DNA from: Streptomyces niger
GTDB lineage: Bacteria; Actinomycetota; Actinomycetes; Streptomycetales; Streptomycetaceae
Reading direction: 5' to 3'
Assembly (NCBI RefSeq): GCF_000718305.1
Contig: NZ_JOFQ01000023.1
Location: 62,001-126,000 of the forward strand
Length of the DNA: 64,000 nt
The notes beneath the pieces were generated by a model, which saw nothing but the letters and a program-made list of their open reading frames with translations, was not told the origin of the DNA and ran no database searches. How positions within the stretch are numbered: the stretch's first letter is position 1; each line of letters opens with the position of its first letter. Shown here in pieces: positions 8,887 to 18,224 of the stretch. The position numbers and the translations under genes are program-made.

Positions 8887-8960
8887 GTGCCACACACCGG
8901 CACCACCGTGCCATACACCCGGCACCACCCCACCCGGCTCCACGAAAGGCATGCACCGCA

Positions 8961-9431
8961 GTGATCACCGACGTGCGCGTACCGCTTGAGCATCAGCAGC
9001 TGCACGAAACGGCGTATGAGCAGATGCTGGAGAAGGTCCGCTACGAAGGCGCCTACCCCACCCGGGAGAGAGCCGAGGAATCCGTCCGTCTGGTCCTGGC
9101 GGGGCTGGGACGTCAGCTGACCGGGGATGAGCGCGTCGACCTGGCCGCCTGCCTGCCCTTGGAGGCCGCACGCGTCCTGACCGCGCAGATCCCTGACACA
9201 CAGCCACTGACCGGATCGGCCTTCGTCAAGGACCTCGCCGCACGCTCCGGCGCTTCCCTGGCCACCACCCGGTGGGACACCGGTTCCGTCTTCGCGGCCG
9301 TCGCGGCCCATGCCGGCCCCGACCTCATCACCCGCATCCTCCATCAACTCCCCGCCGGTTACGCGCTGTTGTTCGGCCGCGCCGAACTCACCCCGGCCGC
9401 GCAAACGGGACACCGGCACCCGGAGGCGTAA
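8961..9431 (+). CDS. DUF2267 protein, second of two
   Basis: A 156-residue paralogue of the previous gene, with the same plan: YEQMLEKVRYEGAYPTRERA, SVRLVLAGLGRQLTGDERVD, and LITRILHQLPAGYALLFGRA. It starts at a GTG. The pair lies downstream of hsp18 in the same direction with only a repeat array between, suggesting a heat-shock-linked transcript. Function is unknown. The two proteins differ enough in the middle that this is an old duplication or two acquisitions, not a recent copy. Confidence 0.8.
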   Translation: MITDVRVPLEHQQLHETAYEQMLEKVRYEGAYPTRERAEESVRLVLAGLGRQLTGDERVDLAACLPLEAARVLTAQIPDTQPLTGSAFVKDLAARSGASLATTRWDTGSVFAAVAAHAGPDLITRILHQLPAGYALLFGRAELTPAAQTGHRHPEA

Positions 9432-9825
9432 CACCGGAGGTGTAACAAGAGCCGCCCCGCTCCCCACCGGCCATCCTCGTCATCGGTGAAGTCCCCATCC
9501 GCTCCCGGTTACACGGCGACGCCCACGCGGCCACCCCTTAGCGGTACTCGGCCGCCGCCCTGCGCCGGGTCAGCCGACTGCCGGTCCGTCGAGGGGTCGT
9601 TCGTGCCCGAACCCACGCTGAATGAGCCATATCCTCGCCCGGCAGGCGCTACCGAAGGTCCTCAGCTGCCCACAAGGCTCGAAGCATCGCCATCTCCTGC
9701 GGCGGCCGAGCCAACCGCTCAGGCGCGGCCGCCGACGACGTGGCGACGGGGCGGGGACGTGGGTGGGCCGTGGTGCTGGGACGGCAACGGCGGCACGGCG
9801 GTCGCAGTCGGCATGAGTGGATCCA
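9432..9825. other. Intergenic, nothing recognised
   Basis: Short frames only. The transposase fragment begins at the right end. Confidence 0.45.
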
Positions 9826-10035
9826 CAGCTGCGGCACGGTCCTCGGCGACTGCCACATCCTGTGCGGCATTCGAAGACGCCCGTCGGCCGTCACGCTCAC
9901 CGGCGGCAACGTCAATGACTGCACTCAGTCCGAAATGACTGCACTCAGTTCGAGGCAGTGATGGCCCGCGTCCGCATCCAGCGGTGCGGGCCGCCGGGCG
10001 GAATGCCGCGGGCGAGGAATCGCCCGCGGCAGGTC
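9826..10035 (+). pseudogene. IS5-type transposase remnant
   Basis: A short degenerate fragment reads CHILCGIRRRPSAVTLTGGN then VNDCTQ, the catalytic-region motif (xPLAVxLTGGNxNDxTQ) of IS5-family transposases. After a 20-bp duplication it resumes FEAVMARVRIQRCGPPGG, matching the next segment of that family. Nothing of the N- or C-terminal domains remains. Confidence 0.65.
9914..9953. repeat. 20-bp tandem duplication (x2)
   Basis: aatgactgcactcagtccga is followed directly by aatgactgcactcagttcga, one mismatch. It splits the transposase remnant out of frame. Confidence 0.93.
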
Positions 10036-10054
10036 GGGACTTCGCGTGACGGGG

Positions 10055-10801
10055 TCAGAACTGGTTCTCGCCACCATTGACGTGCAGGGTGGTGCCAAGC
10101 ATGAAGCTGCTGTCCGCGGAGGCAAGGAAGGCCACGGCGGCGGCTACCTCCTCCGGGCGCCCCCTCCGGCCGATCGGCACTCCTGCCGCGAGTTCCGCCT
10201 TGACGGCGGCCGCGTTCTCCTGGCCGATGGCGATGTCGACTCCGGGGGTGTCGATCGCGCCCGGCGCGACCGTGTTGACTCGGATGCCCCTGCCCTTCAG
10301 CTCGTTGGCCCAGGTTCGCGCGAGGGACCGGATCGCGGCCTTCGACGCCGCGTACAGGCCGAAGGCCTCCCGGCCGTCGTCGGCGCGGATGGAGTCGTTC
10401 AAGATCACCGAGGCGCGGTCGTTGAGCAGCGGCAAGGCTTTCTGCACGGTGAGCAGTGTGCCCCGGACGTTGACGCCGAAGATCTGGTCGAACTGTTCCT
10501 GAGTGGCCTGTGCCAGCGGTGCGAGTGTGGCCAGGCCCGCGTTGGCGAAGAGCACGTCCAGACCCCGGCCTCGGGCACGGATCGCGTCATACAGCCGGTC
10601 CAGGTCGGCCGGCTCCGCTATGTCGCCCTGCACCGCGGTGACCGCGGAACCGATCGACTCGACGGCCCTGTCGAGCGCGTCCTTGCGCCGGCCGGTGATG
10701 AACACATGGGCGCCCTCGGACGCCAGCCGCGCGGCGGTGGCCAGGCCGATTCCTGTGCTGCCGCCGGTGACGACGGCGGTCTTGTCTTGCAGCTGTCCCA
10801 T
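10055..10801 (-). CDS. Short-chain dehydrogenase/reductase (SDR)
   Basis: A 248-residue classical SDR. The N-terminal TGGSTGIG is the dinucleotide site, with GRR at the end of beta-2, then FANAG, and the catalytic YAASK near residue 155. The C-terminal part VNTVAPGAIDTPG and the final LHVNGGENQF are typical. It should be a cytosolic NAD(P)(H)-dependent oxidoreductase; the substrate is unknown. It is divergent from a TetR-family gene with operator-like inverted repeats in between, so it is probably repressed by that regulator and induced by its ligand. Confidence 0.93.
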   Translation of the reverse strand: MGQLQDKTAVVTGGSTGIGLATAARLASEGAHVFITGRRKDALDRAVESIGSAVTAVQGDIAEPADLDRLYDAIRARGRGLDVLFANAGLATLAPLAQATQEQFDQIFGVNVRGTLLTVQKALPLLNDRASVILNDSIRADDGREAFGLYAASKAAIRSLARTWANELKGRGIRVNTVAPGAIDTPGVDIAIGQENAAAVKAELAAGVPIGRRGRPEEVAAAVAFLASADSSFMLGTTLHVNGGENQF

Positions 10802-10820
10802 TGCTTGTACTCCCGAGATT

Positions 10821-10876
10821 TAGATACCGATCGGTGCAGAAAGAGACCGTAGCACTTCTGCACCGAACGGTATCTA
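10821..10876. promoter_or_regulatory. Paired inverted TetR-type operators
   Basis: A 21-bp element at 10821-10841 (core ACCGATCGGT, itself a palindrome) recurs inverted at 10856-10876 with one mismatch. The pair sits between the SDR and TetR starts and should block both promoters when bound. Confidence 0.8.
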
Positions 10877-10893
10877 GGCGGTAGGATGGACCC

Positions 10894-11508
10894 GTGGAGA
10901 TCGAGACCACCCGGAGAGCGCCTCTCGGCCGGCCGAGAGGCTTCGACGCCGACGAGGCCCTGGAGCGGGCGATGATGGTCTTCTGGGAGCAGGGCTACGA
11001 AGGCGCCAGCCTGACCGACCTGACCAGTGCCATGGGCATCACCCGCAAGAGCATGTACGCGGCCTTCGGCAACAAGGAGACGCTGTTCCGCAAGGCCCTG
11101 GAGCGCTACACCGAAGGCCCCGCCACCTATGCGGCCCGCGCGCTGGAGAAGCCGAACGCCCGGGAGGTGGCCACGGCGTTCCTCGCCGGCTCGGTCAACA
11201 CCACCACCCGCCCCGGCCGCCCCGCCGGCTGCCTGGGCGTGCAGGGCTCGCTGGCCGCCGGCGACTCCGGACGGGTCGCCCAGGACGCCCTGATCGCCTG
11301 GCGCGAGGACGGTCGAATCCGCCTTCGCCACCGGTTCCAGCAGGCCGTCGACGAGGGGGACCTGCCCTCGGACGCGGACCCGGACCTGCTCGCCCGATAC
11401 CTCATGACCGTGGCGAACGGCATCGCCGTCCAGGCCGTCGGCGGCGCCAGCCGCTCCGAACTCCAACAGGTGGCCGACGCGGCGTTGCGGAACTGGCCAC
11501 CCCTTTGA
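10894..11508 (+). CDS. TetR-family transcriptional regulator
   Basis: A 204-residue TetR repressor. GFDADEALERAMMVFWEQGY and LTDLTSAMGITRKSMYAAFG form the HTH with the usual xxYxxFxxKexLf continuation. The C-terminal half includes GRPAGCLGVQGSL, a Cys-containing segment common in this subgroup. Start at GTG 10894, only about 18 bases after the operator, so leaderless or short-leader translation is likely. It probably controls itself and the divergent SDR. Confidence 0.92.
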   Translation: MEIETTRRAPLGRPRGFDADEALERAMMVFWEQGYEGASLTDLTSAMGITRKSMYAAFGNKETLFRKALERYTEGPATYAARALEKPNAREVATAFLAGSVNTTTRPGRPAGCLGVQGSLAAGDSGRVAQDALIAWREDGRIRLRHRFQQAVDEGDLPSDADPDLLARYLMTVANGIAVQAVGGASRSELQQVADAALRNWPPL

Positions 11509-12093
11509 CAGTAGGCGCCCTCAGCCGCCTGTCGCGACCTCGGAAGCGAGAACCCCCGCCCACCCGGACATCGCCAGCCATCAAGGCCCACCCACTTGGA
11601 CAATGAAGTCAGTCGCCGCAGATCACAGGGCCACCGTCGACCGACCTCACCGGCCACGAACACCACACCACACCACACCATGAAAATCTGCTGCCGAATC
11701 TGCTGCTGGACCTACCGCTGGGACTCGTGAACATCGCCAGGCGGCGTATCGGCCGATCGCTCTGTGATGGTTTCGCCGCGGTGGAGGCCCCGAGCAACTC
11801 GCAGCCGCCCCCTGGAAGGCCAAGGGCCATGCGGACGCGCGCACTGGACCATCACCACGGACGGTCTGCGGGTCAATGACATGACGGTGACTCCTCATGC
11901 CGCAACCCCCGTCAACCGCTTCCCACTGCCAAGGTGCCAAGTGCCAAGGGGCAGCCTCGCCCGGGTGACGGCGGCACCGGGCCAGTCGACACGGTGCCAC
12001 TGGGCGCCGGCGTCCGCCTGATGCCACAGCGCCGCAGCATCGCTCGTTGGCCAGCCTGGCCCGACCTGGGCCACCTCACTCCTACTCGACGAT
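11509..12093. other. Intergenic, nothing recognised
   Basis: About 585 bases with no gene. A short caccacaccac run lies near 11660-11680. Confidence 0.45.
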
Positions 12094-12155
12094 TCCTACA
12101 ACTCCTTACCCACTGAGTCCTACAACCCTCTACTCGCTGAGTCCCACAACTCCCC
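12094..12155. repeat. 24-bp tandem array (x2.6)
   Basis: Units at 12094-12117, 12118-12141 and a partial to 12155 (core tcctacaac). The array runs through the stop codon of the minus-strand gene that ends at 12130. Confidence 0.88.
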
Positions 12156-12747
12156 AGCGCCGCCGTGCGGCTTCGGCAAGGACTCGGTGCCAGTCCTCCA
12201 GCAGATCCGTGAACTCGTCGAAGCCGCCGATCCACCCATCGGGGGCAGCGGCGTGCTCGTCGAAGGCCGCACGCAGTCCGCCGAGCCGAGGTCGTATCCG
12301 TTCCGACGTAGCGGCCAGTTCCCGCACGCTGTCCGGTGACCGTGCGAGCAGCACGCCGTAGCTGACGGCAGGGTCATCGCTGAAGAAGCCCGGATCCACA
12401 TGGTCCGCCTCGCCGTCCAACCCGCCCCAGATCAGTGCGCGCAGGAAGGTGTCCAGCTCGGCCCGCAGCGGCGGTTCGGCGTGGTCGCGCATGCGCTCCC
12501 AACGTTCCCCGGCCCAGAAGTGGGCCTTGAACGAGCCGCAGGTGCGCGTGAACTCGTACAGAGCGAAGCAGTCACTGTGGGGTCCTTCGGGCCATTCCCA
12601 GTCACCGTCGACCGCTGGGGCGTCCCAGTCCCACAGCCCGGTCTCATCGGCGTACCAGGCATCCCTCAACCGCGACAGCCTCTCCCCCGGCGGGGCCTCA
12701 GCCAGCCACGACCAGTCCGCGATCAACACATGGATGTCCAACCCCAT
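12130..12747 (-). CDS. Hypothetical protein, MGLDIHV-type
   Basis: A 205-residue acidic, Trp-rich cytosolic protein beginning MGLDIHVLIADWSWLAEAPP. It resembles a group of Streptomyces hypothetical proteins that start MGLDI and carry alternating Asp/Trp/Glu stretches (LWDWDAPAVDGDWEWPEGPH). No catalytic motif is evident. The ATG at 12747 is chosen over an upstream in-frame start because of this conserved opening. The 3' end, including the stop, lies in a 24-bp tandem array, so its last residues may be of recent origin. Confidence 0.7.
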   Translation of the reverse strand: MGLDIHVLIADWSWLAEAPPGERLSRLRDAWYADETGLWDWDAPAVDGDWEWPEGPHSDCFALYEFTRTCGSFKAHFWAGERWERMRDHAEPPLRAELDTFLRALIWGGLDGEADHVDPGFFSDDPAVSYGVLLARSPDSVRELAATSERIRPRLGGLRAAFDEHAAAPDGWIGGFDEFTDLLEDWHRVLAEAARRRWGVVGLSE

Positions 12748-13359
12748 GACCACGACAGTACCGAGCGCCCGCGTCACCAGGCCCGGGCGCTACCGCCCGC
12801 CTCGCACGCTGGCAACTCCAAACGGACAGCCGGAAGCGTGGATGACTTCAGGAGCCTTGGCACAGCGCGGCAGGAGCCCGGCAGTCCCACGGCATGTAGT
12901 CCCGCTCCGGGCAGAGATCGAGGGGATCCGGCTGGCGCGCTCCGTGTGTGTGCACTCCGCGCGTGTGTGCGCTGTGATGCTGCGGAAACCAGCCGTTGGT
13001 CAATCGTGAGGGCCGGAGCGGTCGCACCAGCGAGCCGATGAGCCGGCACCGGGCACCTCGCCCTGCCACGGTTGGCCCTCGCCTTCCCTGCTGCCCCGCA
13101 ACTCGGTGGGGGGAGGAGACATGCCTCGGTACGGGTGGGCTCGCGGGATCTACTGTCACCAGCTCGCCGACGGGCCAGTGTGCTGGCGATCTCCAGTGGT
13201 CTCCACAGGCGTACCAGCTCCAGGTGCCGCGGGCCGTGCCCCGTGCGGCCGCGCCCACTTCCATAGGCGGGCGCGCCGGGTGGGCTGTTGGGCGGTTGGG
13301 CGGTTGGGCGGTTCGACCTGTCGCCGTACCGCCCACCCCACTGCGGGTCTGTCTCCGGG
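12748..13359. other. Intergenic with a short 9-bp repeat
   Basis: No convincing gene. A 9-bp repeat (gggcggttg, three copies, about 13286-13313) lies near the lipoprotein stop. Confidence 0.45.
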
Positions 13360-14091
13360 TCACTCCGTTGTGGCGACCGGGCCGACGAAGGTGCCCGGGC
13401 GGGTGGCGCCCGACTGATCCAGCAGCGCACCGCCGTACGGCCAGTCCAGCACGATGTTCCGGCGCTCGTTCGGCGGTGTGATCACTACCTGGTTCGGTGC
13501 GAACTTCCGGTCATCCTCGCGGGTCGACGCCAGGAAGGTGATGTCGAAGACGGCCTTCCCGCCGGCATCGAGCCGGACGGACTCCGGCTTTTTGTTACTG
13601 CGTCGCAGATCCCAGGTGCTGCCGTGGGTGGTCTGGAACTGGACGCCGGGGAAGCCGGCCAGGGTGCACCCGGTCGTGCCGGTATTCGTCAGCACCACCC
13701 GGGCAGTCTGCTGCCCGTCGTAGTCCATGTCCGGTCCACCCTCGAAGGACGACCACGCGGCCTTGAGGTGGCCGCTGGTGCACCGGCGCGCCGATGAGGA
13801 GCCGTCGGAGGCGCTGCCCGCCTTGGCCTCGGCCGCCTTGCCGGAGCCGCCCGTGGACCCGCCGGTGCCGCCGGAGGAACCGCCCGGGTCGATGGTGGGC
13901 GTGCCACCCGGGTCCGGGTCGACGGTGGGTGTACCGCCCGGGTGGATGGGCGTGGCGGCCGAGGACGGGCCCTGCTGGGCATCGGTTGCGGTATCGCCGC
14001 CTCCACAGGCGGTGAGCGAGAACGCCGCAGCGGCGATCAATGAGGCCACCGCGACGGTGCGGGTGCGGCGAACAGCGGTCTTGCGCGGCAT
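13360..14091 (-). CDS. Secreted lipoprotein with DUF4232 domain
   Basis: A 243-residue lipoprotein. A basic, hydrophobic signal ends in the lipobox-like LTAC (Leu-Thr-Ala-Cys), then a Gly/Pro/Thr-rich linker (PGGTPTVDPDPGGTPTIDPG, then Gly/Ser runs) to about residue 110. The C-terminal DUF4232 domain includes VVLTNTGTTGCTLAGFPGV and NKKPESVRLDAGGKAVFDIT. The domain is common on actinomycete surface proteins and of unknown function. The ATG at 14091 has AGGGGG upstream. Confidence 0.88.
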   Translation of the reverse strand: MPRKTAVRRTRTVAVASLIAAAAFSLTACGGGDTATDAQQGPSSAATPIHPGGTPTVDPDPGGTPTIDPGGSSGGTGGSTGGSGKAAEAKAGSASDGSSSARRCTSGHLKAAWSSFEGGPDMDYDGQQTARVVLTNTGTTGCTLAGFPGVQFQTTHGSTWDLRRSNKKPESVRLDAGGKAVFDITFLASTREDDRKFAPNQVVITPPNERRNIVLDWPYGGALLDQSGATRPGTFVGPVATTE

Positions 14092-14574
14092 GAAAACCCC
14101 CTGGTGGTTGGCGTGCTCCCGGGACGCGGTGCCTTCCGCGTCCTGCACACCACCCTGTTCGCCGCCGCTGTTGATCGACTAATCCCTGACTAACGCATCC
14201 CTGGCGCGCCGCCACTCCTCCACGTGTTCGTTGCGCTCGCGCCACCGCTCCTCCGTACGCAGGCAGGACATGTATCGCCGAACACCCACAATCTCACCCG
14301 TACTTCAATCCACCAGCTCCTCCTGAACCAACCAGGCCGGGCGATGGTTCGGCTTTCTCGCAAACCTGGAAGGGACATCCGCGCTTGGGTCAAGGAATGG
14401 AACGAGAACCCGACCTCCGGCAGGCCACAAAGTGAACCGGGGTGCCATCCAACGGGCAGATGGCACCCCGGGCAGGTCGTGGGCGCCAGGGGGTTGTCTG
14501 GTCACCCGGGGCATGCGCACTAAGGAAACAGGGTTTCGTGCGCCGGCCTGTGACCTGCCACCCGCCGAGGGGGA
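14092..14574. other. Intergenic, nothing recognised
   Basis: About 480 bases with no supportable gene; probably the promoter region of the lipoprotein at the left side. Confidence 0.45.
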
Positions 14575-14790
14575 CTAGTCCTGGCGGGAGTAGGCGGCGC
14601 CTTCGGGCGCGGGTGTTGAGCGAGCAGCATTGGCGCTGCCGGCCGGCTCAGAGGCCTTGACGGTGAATTCCCTCTGGTCGATCAGCATTCCGGTGTCCCA
14701 TTTCCGTGCCGCCACGTCGCACTGGGGCGTGTGCCCTTCCGGGAGGACCCGAGACACGTCGAAGACGCGCTTGTGGTGGCCGGGGCCCAC
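14575..14790 (-). CDS. Small hypothetical protein, possibly a fragment
   Basis: A 71-residue frame from GTG 14790: MGPGHHKRVFDVSRVLPEGH, then KWDTGMLIDQREFTVKASEP. Codon third positions are G/C-biased in its first half, which suggests real coding sequence. A 24-bp array lies immediately upstream where an N-terminal part would be. It may be the tail of a damaged gene. I do not recognise it. Confidence 0.35.
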   Translation of the reverse strand: MGPGHHKRVFDVSRVLPEGHTPQCDVAARKWDTGMLIDQREFTVKASEPAGSANAARSTPAPEGAAYSRQD

Positions 14791-14885
14791 CTGTGGTGGC
14801 CGGAAGCGCTCCCCTTGTGATGGTCGGAGGTGCTCCGCTTGTGGTGGCCGGAGATGGTCCGCTCGTGGTGACTGGAGATGTTGGG
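14767..14885. repeat. 24-bp imperfect tandem array (about 5 copies)
   Basis: Units begin near 14767, 14790, 14814, 14838 and 14862, each with a cttgtggtggccgga-like core and several mismatches. Confidence 0.8.
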
Positions 14886-15294
14886 GCTGTCGACGAGCGG
14901 CGTACGGCAGTCACCTCTTTTGGGCGGACCATGATGCGATGCCGTCTTTCTTCGTGTCGGTGACGGTGCGGCGGCCGCCGTGCGCCTTCAAGGCGCGGGT
15001 CATACGCACGACTGCCTCCTGACGAGGGTGAGCGGGAGGTTCACCCGGTGAGCTGACGCTTGGCCCGCCGGCCGTCCCATTGCGGCCAGCGAGCCGGTGT
15101 AGGGGGTAAGCCCCGGTAGCCCCCTCGCTCCTGTCCCGGCGAGCTGTCCGGGCGTGAGGCCGGCGGTTCCGAGTCGAGCCGGGCAGAGCTTGGCTGAGCT
15201 GGGCGAAGCGCGCAGCGGGGCCGTCTGCTGGGCCGTCCCCTGTGCGGTCCAGCAGACGAGCACCCGATGCGGTTGCACGCCGGCGGGCTGAGCG
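14886..15294. other. Intergenic, nothing recognised
   Basis: About 410 bases downstream of the secreted protein gene. No family, repeat or clear terminator seen. Confidence 0.4.
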
Positions 15295-15843
15295 TCAAAC
15301 GCGGGGAGAAGCCGCGAATGCGGTGCCCCGGTAGCCGTGGCCGTCGTTGTTCCAGTCCAAGTACAGCGTGCCGTCGGTCAGCGCGTACTTGCCGATCGTG
15401 GTCTTGTAGGTGGGTGTGCGGTACGAGCCGTTGTAGTTGCCGCTGTAGGCGCTGTTCTCCAGCTGCTGCTCGATGCCCGGGAGCTTGTGCGACTTCACCA
15501 TGGGGTCCGTCCCCGACCGGCTCTTCTTCACCATGAGCCTGTAGTAGGCACCGTCGAAGAGCGAGGAATCGTCCACCTGCCCGTACACCGGGCCGTCCCA
15601 GCTGATGCGGGCGTAGCTGTAGAGGGAGGATCCCGAGCGCTTCGCGCAGTTCCGCACGGTCACATCCCAGTTGTCCGGCGCCGGGCCGGTGTAGGACGCG
15701 TCGTCGATCGTGGCGTGACTGGTCTTGCAGTGGTAGCTCGCCGCGGACGCGGCCGGAGCCGTCGCGAGCAGGGCGCCGGAGATCGCCACCGCGGCGCACA
15801 GCACTGTGGCGGAGGTCCGTCCGGCGGAACGGGCGTGGGCCAT
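15295..15843 (-). CDS. Secreted hypothetical protein
   Basis: A 182-residue protein with a classical signal peptide: a basic start, a hydrophobic core (LCAAVAISGALLATAPA) and a likely cut after AASA. The mature part has two cysteines (HCKTSH and RNCAKRSG) that could form a disulfide, and is rich in Tyr, Ser and Gly (NSAYSGNYNGSYRTP). No enzyme motif is visible. It is probably an extracellular beta-rich protein. AGAAG lies before the ATG at 15843. Confidence 0.75.
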   Translation of the reverse strand: MAHARSAGRTSATVLCAAVAISGALLATAPAASAASYHCKTSHATIDDASYTGPAPDNWDVTVRNCAKRSGSSLYSYARISWDGPVYGQVDDSSLFDGAYYRLMVKKSRSGTDPMVKSHKLPGIEQQLENSAYSGNYNGSYRTPTYKTTIGKYALTDGTLYLDWNNDGHGYRGTAFAASPRV

Positions 15844-16733
15844 GGATCTTCTTTCTATGGGGAAGCGACGTGCAGAGTCGCCGCCCGCTGAGGCGATGGG
15901 TGTTTTCGAGGAGGTGTTATCCGGCGGACCTGGCTGACCGCGGACGTGGCCAGGGAGGTTGTGGGCCGGGCTGCGTACGAGTCACGCAGACGCGCAACAG
16001 CCCGTCAGCCGGATGTTTTGTCTTGGGCGGCACTCAGGTCACGGTGCCGGTGCCCTCCTGCGTCAACAGGACAGCACCAGCCACCTGCCGGGCTCTCACG
16101 GCCGTGGGAGTCGTCGCGTCTGGCGGTCACGTCATCTCCCTCCTCCCTGGTGTCCGGCCGCATCTCGCGGCGAGATGGGTCCTTCATCGGTTCGGCATCG
16201 GCTTGGCCTGAGCTGTCCGGCCTGGCCCGGCCCGACCTGGTCCGGCCCGGTCCGGCCTGAACCGGCCTGGTGTTTACCGGTCCCGCGGAGCTCCGGACAC
16301 AAACAAGGTATGGACGCCTCGCCTGCCCCCGTTCCGTGTGGGCTCGGCGGGGCGGACGTGACCATCATTACTGGTCATGGCCCCTCATGACGAAAAAGGG
16401 AACGGAACTTTCCCTTTCGACGATGCCTCGTAGTAATTCCCGTTGACGGGACGTCACTGTCGAGCGAGGGTCTTCCAACTGCCGAGCGGGGACCCTCCAG
16501 GCGCGGCGCAGGACCAGGCACGCCTACCGAGCGTCCGCATCATCCGATGGGTGGCAGGCGGCAGGTGACAGGAGGCAGATGGCAGGTGGCAGGCGGCAGA
16601 TGGCAGGTGGCAGGTGGCAGCCGTGATGAACGCGGTGATCGTGGCGAAAGAGGGCACCAGGGGCAGGATGGCCTCGCGCAACTGAAGCAGCCACCCAGAC
16701 CGGCTGACCACTTGCCCCTATTGGAGGCGCTTG
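15844..16733. other. About 890 bases without a gene; repeat-rich
   Basis: No supportable gene. Around 16206-16268 ccggcctgg-type motifs recur, and at 16549-16621 a ggcaggtggca/ggcagatggca array occurs. No operator or RNA gene is evident. Confidence 0.45.
16549..16621. repeat. Short GGCAG-based tandem array
   Basis: Seven-to-ten-base units such as ggcaggt, ggcggca and ggcagat alternate through the stretch. Confidence 0.75.
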
Positions 16734-18224
16734 TCAGTCGGCGTCGGGTTCGCCGTCGATCATCCAGGTAGCGTGTTGGAGCGGGCTGTTCTCATGCGCC
16801 TCGGTCAGCACATGGGCCCGCGTGGTCTGCCCGGTGCGCGGGTCGAAGAAAGGTCGGGGTTCGCTGCTGACGGCCACGTCGCCGTGTTCGCGAATCCATG
16901 TCGCGGCACTTCGATAGGCTTGGTGGAGATTGGGTCGTTCATTTATTCTGCGTAGAATGCGCTTGAGGTCAGGGTCGCCCGAATTGCTTTGATCGACCGC
17001 GGCGACGTGCGCCAACGCCAGAGTGCGCCAGTGACGGTCGTACGCCCTCTGGTTTCCGGCACCCAAGAGTCTGGCGGCGTGCCGATGGAACAGAATGTAT
17101 TCCACGCCGTTGGACAAGGGCATGGCTCCGGGCTGGTTCGGAATGAAGGGCCCGGGCGCGAAGAGTTCCTTGTACGCCTTGTTGCAGTACACCACCCGCC
17201 ATCCGATGGTGTACAGGACAGAGGGTCGCTGGATGCTGTCCACATAGGCCCGCCGGGTGGGCATATCCGGCAAGCACCGTGGGTCGATGCCGTATTGCGG
17301 CGGAGCGACGCGCCCGGCCAGTCGAAAGATGGCCGCACGGATGTCATCTGGCGGTTCCAGGCCGTGAACCAGCTCCTCCAGCTCCTCCAGGGGCAGCTCA
17401 GCCGCCCGGGCCATCCGATTGGCGACCGTCTTCACGTGGATTCCGATGCGGTCCGCAAGCGCCCTTCTGGTTGTCTTGCCGGCCTTCATCTGCAGCTCAA
17501 GCAGCCCGCGGATCAGCGCATTGGGGTCACGCCGCGTCTCCTCTCGCATTCGCCCTTCATCAGACAGGAAAGGCATGGACGGCGGGGAAGGCTTGGAGGG
17601 TGCGGGAGGCATGGTCGGCGGGGAAGACATGGAGGGCGTGGGAGGTATGGAGGGCGTGGGAGGTATGGGCGGTGGGGAGGGCAGGGAGGGCAGAGAAAGG
17701 GAGGAAGGCACGGAGGGTGGGGAAGACGAGGGAGGCGGGGAGGGCGGGGAAGACGCGGATGGCGGGGAAGGCGCGGTTGGCGGGGAAACAGCTCGGCGCG
17801 TCGGCCGCTTCCCCGTCGACGTCGACGATTCACTTTGCGAGGCGGGTGGAGTGAGGGGGCAGGCGGCGGCGAGGGACCGTTTTACGCAGTTCAGCTGTTC
17901 CTTGGTCATTCCTGACAGGAAGTGGAGCATGGCATCCTCGGGATCAGCAGCCTGATCCCATTCCTTCCGCATGCGGTCAGCGGTCCGACTCGCCTGGGTG
18001 TAAACGGGGAGATAGCCGGCGGTTCGGCTCCCCGCACTCACCACCACCCCCTTGTCCCGGAGGTCGTACACCACGGTCGCCACCGTGGGATAGGCGTACG
18101 GCGGCTCACCGCGGAGGCTGCGCCCCTCGTTGACCCTTTTGAGCAGATCGCGAATTCGCACTGGTTCACCGGGCTTGAGCCACATGTGATCCAGAATGTC
18201 GCATTCGAGATCAGTGAGATTCAT
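16734..18224 (-). CDS. BlaI-like/MmyB-like fusion regulator
   Basis: A 496-residue protein with two DNA-binding halves. Residues 1-75 (MNLTDLECDILDHMWLKPGE, then YPTVATVVYDLRDKGVV) match the BlaI/MecI/CopY winged helix. Residues about 125-220 form a Pro/Ser-rich linker encoded by purine-rich imperfect repeats. Then come an HTH (TTRRALADRIGIHVKTVANR) and an MmyB-like ligand pocket (VLYTIGWRVVYCNKAYKELF, then VEYILFHRHAARLL). I know these two modules only as separate regulators. ATG 18224 starts exactly at the BlaI-like domain; a TTG 87 bases upstream is possible. Its divergent neighbour is a P450 gene, a likely target. Confidence 0.8.
   Translation of the reverse strand: MNLTDLECDILDHMWLKPGEPVRIRDLLKRVNEGRSLRGEPPYAYPTVATVVYDLRDKGVVVSAGSRTAGYLPVYTQASRTADRMRKEWDQAADPEDAMLHFLSGMTKEQLNCVKRSLAAACPLTPPASQSESSTSTGKRPTRRAVSPPTAPSPPSASSPPSPPPSSSPPSVPSSLSLPSLPSPPPIPPTPSIPPTPSMSSPPTMPPAPSKPSPPSMPFLSDEGRMREETRRDPNALIRGLLELQMKAGKTTRRALADRIGIHVKTVANRMARAAELPLEELEELVHGLEPPDDIRAAIFRLAGRVAPPQYGIDPRCLPDMPTRRAYVDSIQRPSVLYTIGWRVVYCNKAYKELFAPGPFIPNQPGAMPLSNGVEYILFHRHAARLLGAGNQRAYDRHWRTLALAHVAAVDQSNSGDPDLKRILRRINERPNLHQAYRSAATWIREHGDVAVSSEPRPFFDPRTGQTTRAHVLTEAHENSPLQHATWMIDGEPDAD

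Noticed and set aside
17279..17915. Gly/Arg-rich plus-strand frames opposite the fusion regulator
   Set aside because: They arise from the purine-rich repeats encoding the Pro/Ser linker on the other strand.
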